From UBA12151 sp964600645 (lineage in GTDB: Bacteria > Patescibacteriota > Minisyncoccia > Moranbacterales > UBA9337), in contig CAZRJL010000021.1 in NCBI GenBank assembly GCA_964600645.1, positions 1 through 16,170 of the forward strand: DNA of 16,170 bases. Direction: 5' to 3'. Positions 6,567 to 11,685 of the stretch are shown one piece after another. Every line of letters starts with the position of its first letter. The stretch's first letter is position 1. A program made the translations under genes and the position numbers. Under the pieces are notes generated by a model. It was given only the letters and a program-made list of their open reading frames with translations. It was not told where the DNA came from and ran no database searches.

Positions 6567-6782
6567 ATTGTCATTCCAGAAAGTATAATTTCTCGGTGAG
6601 TCATCGAGTCGTAAGAAATTAACTTCCTCCAAAGGCGGACAGGTATCCGGAATCTATGCTATACATAACCACAGATTCACTGAAGATCTGGATTCCGGAT
6701 AGATGATTTTCTAAAAGCTCGCAGACTCGCTTAGAAAATCTATCTTCCGGAATGACAGAGGGGTGTGAGTAGTATTCTTAAT
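6567..6782. mobile_element. MITE-like repeat, copy 1
   Basis: About 216 bp, nearly identical to 13792-13988 apart from a 19-nt insertion (6626-6644) and scattered substitutions. Ends carry inverted repeats TGTCATTCCAGAA (6569-6581) and TTCCGGAATGACA (6745-6757), 12 of 13 matching. Inside are a perfect 10-bp inverted repeat ATCCGGAATC/GATTCCGGAT (6645-6654/6691-6700), a left hairpin around AATTTCT/AGAAATT, and a right hairpin GATAGAT..TTTTCTAA/TTAGAAAATCTATC. It encodes no protein. The size, inverted ends, internal palindromes and multi-copy nature fit a non-autonomous miniature element; no transposase is visible in the window. Confidence 0.75.
6626..6644 (+). repeat. 19-nt short element inserted in MITE copy 1
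   Basis: CCTCCAAAGGCGGACAGGT is present here and absent from the otherwise collinear copy at 13792, whose sequence runs straight from ACTT to ATCC. A close relative (15 of 19 positions) lies on the minus strand at 10905-10887 inside the interrupted tRNA gene. Confidence 0.7.
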
Positions 6783-6825
6783 GGGTTATATTTTTGAATA
6801 TTAAAGTGGGTAAATATGAAAATGC

Positions 6826-6834
6826 AAAGGAGAG
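6826..6834 (+). promoter_or_regulatory. Strong ribosome binding site for the 6841 gene
   Basis: AAAGGAGAG ends 6 nt before the ATG at 6841. It is the best Shine-Dalgarno sequence in the window, where most other genes have weak or no such site, and it supports the small ORF as a real gene. Confidence 0.75.
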
Positions 6835-6840
6835 AGTATT

Positions 6841-7056
6841 ATGTCAGTTTCAGAGAAGATAAATGGTATTAAGAAGGGAATTTACCCTGATGAGGCTAAG
6901 GCGGAAATAATAATTTCCGGTTTTATGCGAAGAAGTTTTTTAGTCAAAGAGCTGTTGATCGCTGGAAATCATCTTCGTACCAAGATAGTGGGTTTTTCGA
7001 CAGAAGTTAGTCGAATTACTGGCATTGAAATTTCCGAACGTGACGCGGATTTTTAG
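6841..7056 (+). CDS. Small hypothetical protein (71 aa)
   Basis: I do not recognise the family. The product MSVSEKINGIKKGIYPDEAK.. is soluble and mixed alpha/beta in appearance, without membrane helix, signal peptide or cysteines. It has basic N-terminal and central parts (GFMRRSFLVKELLIAGNHLR at ~27-46) and an acidic end. It is supported as a real gene by the strong RBS at 6826-6834 and by a terminator 21 nt after its stop. It stands alone: upstream is the MITE copy and the orphan Phe attenuator, downstream the terminator. Whether the attenuator once controlled this gene is unknown; the product has no feature linking it to aromatic amino acids. Confidence 0.65.
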   Translation: MSVSEKINGIKKGIYPDEAKAEIIISGFMRRSFLVKELLIAGNHLRTKIVGFSTEVSRITGIEISERDADF

Positions 7057-7076
7057 CTGATATTGTTCGGCGGACT

Positions 7077-7113
7077 CCGGCATTCCAGAACCATTGGGAT
7101 GCCGGTTTTTTTT
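7077..7113 (+). terminator. Rho-independent terminator after the 71-aa gene
   Basis: CCGGCATTCC (7077-7086), 9-nt loop, GGGATGCCGG (7096-7105), then eight T residues to 7113. Ten pairs including one T-G wobble. It isolates the 6841 gene from the following operon. Confidence 0.9.
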
Positions 7114-7128
7114 ATTTTAAAATTTTTG

Positions 7129-7137
7129 TGATATAAT
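7129..7137 (+). promoter_or_regulatory. Extended -10 promoter (TGA-TATAAT) for the oxidoreductase cluster
   Basis: TG at 7129-7130, one base, and a perfect TATAAT at 7132-7137, directly downstream of the terminator at 7077-7113. It is the best candidate promoter for the small membrane protein at 7185 and the 2-oxoacid:ferredoxin oxidoreductase genes that follow without another obvious promoter. Confidence 0.55.
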
Positions 7138-7184
7138 GAAGTCGCGAATAAAGATTGATATTGGCAAAAACAAAAACAACAATA

Positions 7185-7343
7185 ATGAATGATTTTTTCA
7201 ATCAAAGGGTTTCTTCTGTTTTGGCGATATTGTTGATTATGGTTTTGAGTTTTGCGGTTGCATTATTTTCTTTGTCCGCCGGAAAAAGAGCGGTAGCGGA
7301 TTTTCCCCGTATTGAAATACACAATTCTATCGAAAATAATTGA
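7185..7343 (+). CDS. Small single-pass membrane protein (52 aa)
   Basis: The product MNDFFNQRVSSVLAILLIMV.. has one membrane helix at ~10-32 followed by a short polar tail ending in IENN. ATG 7185 is chosen over an in-frame TTG at 7155 because the sequence from MNDFF resembles the N-terminal anchors of many small CPR proteins, while the extra ten residues are basic and featureless. It sits 48 nt after a -10 box and 33 nt before the gamma subunit gene, so it is probably the first gene of that operon. No function can be assigned; it may be an accessory membrane peptide or the remnant anchor of a larger protein. Confidence 0.5.
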   Translation: MNDFFNQRVSSVLAILLIMVLSFAVALFSLSAGKRAVADFPRIEIHNSIENN

Positions 7344-7376
7344 GATTTATGTTGAAAAATAGGACGTAATAATTTT

Positions 7377-7949
7377 ATGAATCCGGATAAAGATACATTT
7401 GAAATAATTTTTCACGCGCGCGCCGGGCAAGGAGCCAAGAGTGCGGCGGAGATTTTGGCGCAGGCGGCGATGAGCGAAGGAAAATATATTCAGGCTTTTC
7501 CGTATTTCGGACCGGAGCGTAGCGGGGCACCGACAAAGACCTATGTCCGCATATCAAGCAAGGAAATTCGCACGCACGAGCCGATTGTCGATCCTGATTT
7601 GTCGGTTGTTTTGGATGACACATTGCTTGAAAGCGCGGATGTGGCGAAAAATATTACGAAAAACGAACATTTAATTATTAGTACAAAAAAGAACAAAGAA
7701 GCTATTTTGGGAATACTGGGAAGCTTTAAGGGTAATTTGAAAATTATTGATGCAACTGCAATTGCGATGGAAACAGTAGGCTTGCCGGTTGCCAATTCCG
7801 TAATGTTGGGAAAGATTGCACAGGTAGCCGGAGTAGTATCATTGGACAGTCTCAAGGAAGAATTTCGCAAAATATTTGAGGAAAAGATCGGAAAAGAAAT
7901 GACGGAGAAAAATATAAAAGCAATAGAAAAAGGGCATGATAATTTGTAA
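7377..7949 (+). CDS. porC: 2-oxoacid (pyruvate):ferredoxin oxidoreductase, gamma subunit
   Basis: The 190-aa protein is the gamma subunit of a four-subunit pyruvate/2-oxoacid:ferredoxin oxidoreductase, which converts pyruvate, CoA and oxidised ferredoxin to acetyl-CoA, CO2 and reduced ferredoxin. The family signature is clear: FHARAGQGAKSAAEILAQA near residues 10-28 and QAFPYFGPERSGAPTKTYVR near 41-60. Length is standard. A weak AGGA (7361-7364) precedes the start. It lies ahead of the delta, alpha and beta genes, the arrangement of separate-subunit enzymes in archaea and Thermotoga, but an unrelated membrane-protein gene separates it from delta. Substrate (pyruvate versus another 2-oxoacid) cannot be proven from this subunit. 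Confidence 0.95.
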   Translation: MNPDKDTFEIIFHARAGQGAKSAAEILAQAAMSEGKYIQAFPYFGPERSGAPTKTYVRISSKEIRTHEPIVDPDLSVVLDDTLLESADVAKNITKNEHLIISTKKNKEAILGILGSFKGNLKIIDATAIAMETVGLPVANSVMLGKIAQVAGVVSLDSLKEEFRKIFEEKIGKEMTEKNIKAIEKGHDNL

Positions 7950-7971
7950 TTTTTAGTTAGTGAAAATAAAT

Positions 7972-8430
7972 ATGAATATAAATTTTAAATCATTGGGTTT
8001 TGGGTTATTGGCAGGGTTTGGTTTGGTGCTTTTTTTTATGGGTGTTTATTTTTTTGCTTATTTAAATCGTGATTTTGGATTAGAAACAATAATTTTTTAT
8101 TGTGTGCCTTATTTATCTTTTTTGATTTTTGGTATTATGTTGTTTTTTTATTCTTTAAAGAGAATTAGATGTATAGAGAATAAAAATACAAATACATATG
8201 ATAATGAAGAAGAAAATATGGAGAAATCAGAGAGGGTATTTTTAAAATTTTTCTTAATAGTCACTAAAACAATCGGAATTATTACTGCGGTTATTTCTTT
8301 AGGTGGATTTTTGATGCTAAATGGTTTAGCGGGAAGATTTTATTTTACTAGCTTGATGTATTTAATTCCAATGGCTATTGGATTTGGAACATTTTATTTT
8401 TCAAGAAAGTATTATAGAAATTTAAAATAG
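7972..8430 (+). CDS. Four-helix integral membrane protein of unknown function inside the por operon
   Basis: I do not recognise a family. The ~152-aa product has four predicted helices (~10-30, 40-60, 95-117, 124-143) in two hairpins, separated by a hydrophilic acidic loop (ENKNTNTYDNEEEN at ~69-82). A GTG at 7960 would add four residues. Base use differs from its neighbours: codons are almost all A/T-ending and Phe/Ile/Leu are written with TTT, ATT and TTA, whereas the por genes use many GC-containing codons. It lies 22 nt after the gamma gene and 10 nt before delta on the same strand, so it is cotranscribed with them. The composition suggests later acquisition by insertion into the operon. 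An accessory role, such as membrane tethering of the enzyme, is possible but unsupported. Confidence 0.75.
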   Translation: MNINFKSLGFGLLAGFGLVLFFMGVYFFAYLNRDFGLETIIFYCVPYLSFLIFGIMLFFYSLKRIRCIENKNTNTYDNEEENMEKSERVFLKFFLIVTKTIGIITAVISLGGFLMLNGLAGRFYFTSLMYLIPMAIGFGTFYFSRKYYRNLK

Positions 8431-8440
8431 AAGTTAATAT

Positions 8441-8707
8441 ATGAAAGGAGCGACAATAAAACATAATTTGGAAAAGGCGCCTAAGACTGGGAATTGGAGA
8501 AATGCGCGTCCGGAAGTGGACAAAGACAAATGTACTGGTTGCGGTACTTGTGTTAAATATTGTCCGGAAGCTGTGATTAATCTGCGCGAAAGAAGGGATG
8601 ATTCAAGATTTAAAAAACTTGCCAAGATTGATATGGATTTTTGCAAAGGCTGCGGAGTCTGTGCAGTAGAATGTCCGTTCAAGGCGATTTTGATGAAGAA
8701 AGAGTAA
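8441..8707 (+). CDS. porD: 2-oxoacid (pyruvate):ferredoxin oxidoreductase, delta subunit (2x[4Fe-4S] ferredoxin)
   Basis: The 88-aa protein is the ferredoxin-like delta subunit that passes electrons from the catalytic subunits to external ferredoxin. Two full [4Fe-4S] motifs are present: C31-C34-C37-C41 (CTGCGTCVKYCPE) and C68-C71-C74-C78 (CKGCGVCAVECPF). The stretch before them, with GNWRNARPEVDKDKC, is the usual N-terminal lead-in of PorD. Length is normal. The start ATG at 8441 has no upstream Shine-Dalgarno, although an AAAGGAG lies just after it. It is followed by the alpha gene after 32 nt. Confidence 0.95.
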   Translation: MKGATIKHNLEKAPKTGNWRNARPEVDKDKCTGCGTCVKYCPEAVINLRERRDDSRFKKLAKIDMDFCKGCGVCAVECPFKAILMKKE

Positions 8708-8739
8708 AAAATAAGACCAATAAGACTCATAGGATATAT

Positions 8740-9921
8740 ATGACGGATAAAAAAACAAAATCAAAAAAAATAGCGCTTACTGGTGGGGCGGCGGCGGCTG
8801 AGGCTTTGAGGCAGATTGAGCCGGATGTGGCTCCGGTGTATCCGATTACTCCGCAGACTCCGATTATTGAAGGATTTGCCAAGCTTGTGGCGGACGGAAA
8901 AGTGGATACGGAGATTATTACCGTCGAATCGGAACACAGCGCGATGAGCGCGGCAATTGGCGCCAGTGCGGCGGGCGCGCGGACGATCACCGCAACCAGC
9001 TCACAAGGATTGGCGCTGATGAATGAGGTTTTGTATATCGCCAGCGGAACACGACTTCCAATTTTGATGCTTATTTCTGCCAGAGCGCTGGGAGCCCCGA
9101 TCAATATTCACGGCGACCATAGCGATGTGATGGGAGCGCGGGACGCGGGATGGATTCAGATTTTTTCCGAAAACGCGCAGGAAGTTTATGACAACACGAT
9201 TATTGGAATGAAATTGGCGGAAAAAACCGAGGTGCCGGTGATGGTGATTATGGATGGATTCACAACTTCACACAGCGTGGAAATTTTGGAAACTTTGCCG
9301 GATGAGGCGGTGAAAAAATTTGTCGGGAAATTTGAGCCGAGCCGCAGTATTTTGGATTTGAAAAATCCGATGACATTCGGTCCGGTGAGTTTACCGGATT
9401 CATATTTTGAATTCAAAATTGAGCAAGATAAAGCGATAAAAGACGCTCAAGATGAGTATCTGAAAATCGCCCAAGATTATGCCGGAGTGTCTGATAGAAA
9501 GTATGACATTTTTGAAAAATACCAAACAGAGGATGCTGAGTATATCATTGTCCTTATGGGTTCAACTACTGGAACCGCCAAGAATGTGGTGGATAAACTG
9601 CGCGAGCAAGGGAAAAAAACCGGGCTTCTCAAAATAAAATTATTCCGACCATTTCCGCACAAAGAAATTGCCGAAGTTTTGAAAAACGCTAAGAGTGTGG
9701 CGGTAATGGATCGCGCGATGTCGTTCGGTACAAATCCACCACTTTATACAGAAGTATTAAGTAGCATGTATAAAGTATCAAATATGGATATATTGAGTTA
9801 TATTTATGCTCTGGGTGGCCGCGACATTTTTGCGTCTGATATAGAAAAAGTTTTTGATAATATGATAAAAGGAGAAAAATTTGAAGGAACGAAATATTTG
9901 AATGCGAAAAAATATGAATAA
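8740..9921 (+). CDS. porA: 2-oxoacid (pyruvate):ferredoxin oxidoreductase, alpha subunit
   Basis: The 393-aa alpha subunit supplies the pyrimidine-binding side of the thiamine diphosphate site and the CoA-side domain. Family marks include PVYPITPQTPIIEGFA (~30-45), TVESEHSAMSAAIGASAAGA (~60-79), TSSQGLALMNEVLY and GDHSDVMGARDAGW, with the C-terminal domain beginning near EYIIVLMGSTTGTAKNVV and FRPFPHKEI. The open frame extends back to 8641 inside the delta gene, but ATG 8740 is chosen: AGGAT lies 5 nt before it and family similarity begins just after. The 3' end overlaps the beta start, indicating translational coupling. Confidence 0.96.
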   Translation: MTDKKTKSKKIALTGGAAAAEALRQIEPDVAPVYPITPQTPIIEGFAKLVADGKVDTEIITVESEHSAMSAAIGASAAGARTITATSSQGLALMNEVLYIASGTRLPILMLISARALGAPINIHGDHSDVMGARDAGWIQIFSENAQEVYDNTIIGMKLAEKTEVPVMVIMDGFTTSHSVEILETLPDEAVKKFVGKFEPSRSILDLKNPMTFGPVSLPDSYFEFKIEQDKAIKDAQDEYLKIAQDYAGVSDRKYDIFEKYQTEDAEYIIVLMGSTTGTAKNVVDKLREQGKKTGLLKIKLFRPFPHKEIAEVLKNAKSVAVMDRAMSFGTNPPLYTEVLSSMYKVSNMDILSYIYALGGRDIFASDIEKVFDNMIKGEKFEGTKYLNAKKYE

Positions 9922-10828
9922 AAAACTAACTGAAAAATTAGCGCCGGGGCATAGCACTTGCGCGGGGTGCGGGATTCCGGCGATTGTGCGGACGGTTTTA
10001 GGCGCCACTGATGACCCGGTTATTGTGATTAACGCCACCGGATGTTTGGAAGTGACAACAACTCTTCATCCATATTCTGCTTGGAAAGTTCCCTATATTC
10101 ACAATGCTTTTGAAAATGCGGCGGCGACCGCTTCCGGTGTGGAGGCGGCGTATAATGTTTTGAAACGCAAGGGGTTAATAAAAGGCAATGTGAAATTTGT
10201 GGCCTTTTGCGGAGATGGAGGAACGTATGACATCGGATTGCAAGCGCTTTCCGGAATGCTTGAACGTGGTCATCAAGTTTTGTATGTGGCATATGACAAC
10301 CAGGGATATATGAATACCGGCGGGCAAAGATCGGGGGCGACTCCAATGGGGGCGAATATGGAAACTACTCCGGCAGGAGTCGAGTCTTTTGGAAATCAGA
10401 CTGACCGAAAGGATATTATGGAAATAGTCAAGGCTCATCACATTAAATATTTGGCGCAATCAAATGTGGCGTATATTGAAGACCTTGCCAAAAAAGCCAA
10501 GAAAGCTTTCCAAGTGGAAGGACCTTCATTTTTGTTGGTGCTTCAGCCTTGCACTAATGTTTGGAAATATCCAACATCGCAATATGTGCGAATTGGAAAA
10601 TTGGCAACCGAAACGAATTTCTGGCCGCTTTTTGAAGTGGATAATGGAGAATATAAAATCAATTTAGAGGTAAAGAATCGAAAACCGATTGAAGAATTTC
10701 TCAAAACTCAAAAAAGATTCAAACATCTTTTTGCGTCGAAAAATTCCGAAGTAGTAAGGATAATCCAGAAGAGTGTCGACCGGAAATGGGAAGAACTTGT
10801 TAGAAAAGCAAAATGTAGTGAAAAATGA
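9902..10828 (+). CDS. porB: 2-oxoacid (pyruvate):ferredoxin oxidoreductase, beta subunit
   Basis: The 308-aa beta subunit binds the diphosphate of thiamine diphosphate with Mg2+ and one [4Fe-4S] cluster. The thiamine motif is visible as GDGGTYDIG (GDGG at 104-107) followed by YDNQGYMNTGGQRSGATP. Cluster cysteines are at HSTCAGC (20, 23), ATGC (48) and probably LQPCTNVW, the pattern of PorB. ATG 9902 overlaps the alpha gene by 20 nt; ATG 9914 is equally possible and would give MNKKLTEKLAPGHSTCAGC. With the alpha gene it completes the catalytic core. Its TGA stop (10826-10828) touches the 3' end of a tRNA-like gene on the opposite strand, so the two converge tail to tail. Confidence 0.95.
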   Translation: MRKNMNKKLTEKLAPGHSTCAGCGIPAIVRTVLGATDDPVIVINATGCLEVTTTLHPYSAWKVPYIHNAFENAAATASGVEAAYNVLKRKGLIKGNVKFVAFCGDGGTYDIGLQALSGMLERGHQVLYVAYDNQGYMNTGGQRSGATPMGANMETTPAGVESFGNQTDRKDIMEIVKAHHIKYLAQSNVAYIEDLAKKAKKAFQVEGPSFLLVLQPCTNVWKYPTSQYVRIGKLATETNFWPLFEVDNGEYKINLEVKNRKPIEEFLKTQKRFKHLFASKNSEVVRIIQKSVDRKWEELVRKAKCSEK

Positions 10829-10844
10829 GCCACCTGCCGGAATC

Positions 10845-10864
10845 CCTGCCTACCGGCAGGCAGG
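10845..10864. repeat. 20-nt palindrome inserted in the T loop of the interrupted tRNA
   Basis: CCTGCCTACC/GGCAGGCAGG forms a 10+10 near-perfect inverted repeat with one mismatch. Removing exactly these 20 nt joins TTC and GATT on the minus strand into TTCGATT, the canonical T loop. Sequences of this form, with the translation PAYRQAG, are frequent short palindromes in Parcubacteria-like genomes (from general knowledge). Confidence 0.75.
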
Positions 10865-10886
10865 GAACCGGCGATCTATGCGTGAA

Positions 10887-10905
10887 GTCTATCCGCCTTT
10901 GGTGG
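10887..10905 (-). repeat. 19-nt short element inserted in the anticodon loop of the interrupted tRNA
   Basis: On the minus strand it reads CCACCAAAGGCGGATAGAC, matching 15 of 19 positions of the 19-nt insertion in MITE copy 1 (6626-6644). It is flanked by the short direct repeat ACTTC/ACTTC, so its exact edges can slide by a few bases. Its core TCCACC-AAA-GGCGGA is an imperfect palindrome. Confidence 0.65.
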
Positions 10906-10916
10906 AAGTGCATTGC

Positions 10917-11026
10917 CCCGCCTGCCTATGCCTGAGCCCACGACCAGAATTGAACTGGTAACCTACGGTTTACGATACCGTTGCTCTACCAATTGAGCTA
11001 CATGGGCTAGGGCGATGGCGGGCGGG
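10917..11026. mobile_element. 110-nt insertion with inverted ends carrying tRNA-Thr
   Basis: On the + strand it begins CCCGCCTGCC (10917-10926) and ends GGCGGGCGGG (11017-11026); the ends are inverted repeats matching 9 of 10. Removing it rejoins GA and GC into the D-stem strand GAGC of the outer tRNA. The only gene inside is the intact tRNA-Thr(CGT). Whether the segment moved as a unit, or a tRNA was captured by two flanking palindromes, cannot be told from one locus. Confidence 0.5.
10935..11007 (-). tRNA. tRNA-Thr (anticodon CGT)
   Basis: On the minus strand a complete 73-nt cloverleaf: acceptor GCCCATG/CGTGGGC (7 pairs with one wobble), TA at 8-9, D stem GCTC/GAGC with loop AATTGGTA, anticodon stem ACGGT/ACCGT with loop ATCGTAA giving anticodon CGT, variable loop AGGTT, T stem ACCAG/CTGGT with loop TTCAATT, discriminator T73. 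CGT reads ACG, threonine. CCA is not encoded; the next bases are CAG. It lies inside a 110-nt insertion within another tRNA gene, so it is probably transcribed from the outer promoter at 11061-11090 and released by RNase P and RNase Z. Confidence 0.93.
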
Positions 11027-11060
11027 TCTGCCAACTGAGCTAAGGTGGCGACAAGTTTAA

Positions 11061-11090
11061 AATATAAAAAATGAAAAACTTAATAGTCAG
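11061..11090 (-). promoter_or_regulatory. Possible promoter for the minus-strand tRNA locus
   Basis: On the minus strand TATATT (11066-11061) lies 11 nt upstream of G1 of the interrupted tRNA, with CTGACT (11090-11085) as a possible -35 at 18-nt spacing. If active it would drive both the outer tRNA parts and the inner tRNA-Thr. Confidence 0.35.
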
Positions 11091-11101
11091 CAATAAAACA
11101 A

Positions 11102-11107
11102 TATAAT
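11102..11107 (+). promoter_or_regulatory. Consensus -10 box (TATAAT) for the rubrerythrin-like gene
   Basis: A perfect TATAAT lies 20 nt before the ATG at 11128; a weak TTAATA at 11080-11085 gives a 16-nt spacer. The promoter is divergent from that of the tRNA locus within the same 78-nt intergenic stretch. Confidence 0.45.
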
Positions 11108-11127
11108 AATTTAATTATAAAATCAAG

Positions 11128-11649
11128 ATGAAAACATATATTTGTGAAATTTGCGGGGATGCGTATTTGGGAACTGAGGCGCCGTCGAAGTGTCCGTTTT
11201 GCGGAGCGGATAAAAATTATATAAAACCCGGAAGCGAGGCAAGTCCGGTTTTTCTTCGAGAAGGTGAAATTTCCGAACAATCAAAGAAAAATTTGTTGGA
11301 GACCTTGGATTTGGAAATGAGAGCCAATGCGATTTATCTTTGTATGGCAGGAAAGGCTATTTCTTATGAAATTGAGAAAATGTACAAAAGATTGGCGAAG
11401 GTTGAATTGGAACACGCGACGATCGTGACGAAATTTCTGAAAATTGAGATGCCGCAAAGCTTGGTTGAACAATGCTCTGATGAGGATGTGGAGAATTTCA
11501 AGAAAACTATTGAGCTTGAAGAACACGCCGCCGGTCTTTATTTGAAATTTGCCAGAGAATCAGAAGAGCAGAAAATAAAAATATTTTTCACCGCGTTGGC
11601 AAAAGTGGAAAACGAGCATATTGAATTGATAAAAAATTATTTGGTTTAA
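11128..11649 (+). CDS. Rubrerythrin-type protein with N-terminal rubredoxin-like domain
   Basis: The 173-aa protein joins a rubredoxin-like metal site (C6-x2-C9 and C22-x2-C25, with the rubrerythrin-style link YLGTEAPSKCPFCGA) to a ferritin-like four-helix domain. Iron ligands are suggested by E63 (LEMRANAIYL), E93/H96 (KVELEH), E129-H133 (ELEEH) and E161/H164 (KVENEH). Rubrerythrins reduce hydrogen peroxide in anaerobes, taking electrons through the rubredoxin site. In classical rubrerythrin the rubredoxin domain is C-terminal; here it is N-terminal, as in 'reverse' rubrerythrins. It would protect oxygen-sensitive enzymes such as the neighbouring 2-oxoacid:ferredoxin oxidoreductase. It has its own -10 box and no Shine-Dalgarno. 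Peroxidase activity is inferred from the family. Confidence 0.88.
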   Translation: MKTYICEICGDAYLGTEAPSKCPFCGADKNYIKPGSEASPVFLREGEISEQSKKNLLETLDLEMRANAIYLCMAGKAISYEIEKMYKRLAKVELEHATIVTKFLKIEMPQSLVEQCSDEDVENFKKTIELEEHAAGLYLKFARESEEQKIKIFFTALAKVENEHIELIKNYLV

Positions 11650-11685
11650 TTTTCAATTTAATCCAATGAAACAATAAAACTAAAA

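Larger units (their letters stand above)
10828..11049 (-). pseudogene. tRNA gene interrupted by three insertions (restores to a canonical 73-nt tRNA)
   Basis: Reading the minus strand, tRNA parts occur in order: 11049-11027 (G1 to A23), 10916-10906 (G24 into the anticodon loop), 10886-10865 (rest of the loop to C56) and 10844-10828 (G57 to T73). These total exactly 73 nt. The acceptor stem GCCACCT/AGGTGGC pairs 7/7, the D stem GCTC/GAGC 4/4, the T stem GCCGG/CCGGC 5/5, the T loop becomes TTCGATT and the variable loop is AGATC. The anticodon stem ATGCA/CGCAT pairs 4/5. Insertions are 110 nt between positions 23 and 24 (containing an intact tRNA-Thr), 19 nt in the anticodon loop and 20 nt in the T loop. 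The anticodon is uncertain because the 19-nt boundary can slide. Base pairs G1-C72, C2-G71 and T73 equal those of the neighbouring tRNA-Thr, hinting at a Thr isoacceptor. A pseudogene is likelier than a spliced gene, but the exactness is striking. Confidence 0.75.

Noticed and set aside
6550..6588. Short ORF at 6550 (MKKYTILSFQKV) as the start of a gene truncated by the MITE
   Set aside because: Copy 2 of the MITE also has TGAAAAA just before its ATTGTCATTCC edge, so this stretch may belong to the repeat; 12 codons are too few to support a gene.
6390..6599. ORF 6390-6599 on the + strand
   Set aside because: It reads through the attenuator terminator and into the MITE copy, out of frame with the Phe leader peptide; the hairpin structure explains the sequence better.
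10883..10908. Reading the interrupted tRNA anticodon as UCA (UGA recoding)
   Set aside because: That alignment breaks the anticodon stem, and TGA serves as a normal stop in this window; the anticodon cannot be fixed because the 19-nt boundary can slide.
10773..10961. ORF 10773-10961 on the + strand
   Set aside because: It is out of frame with porB and encodes PAYRQAG, the product of the 20-nt palindrome, then runs into the minus-strand tRNA locus.
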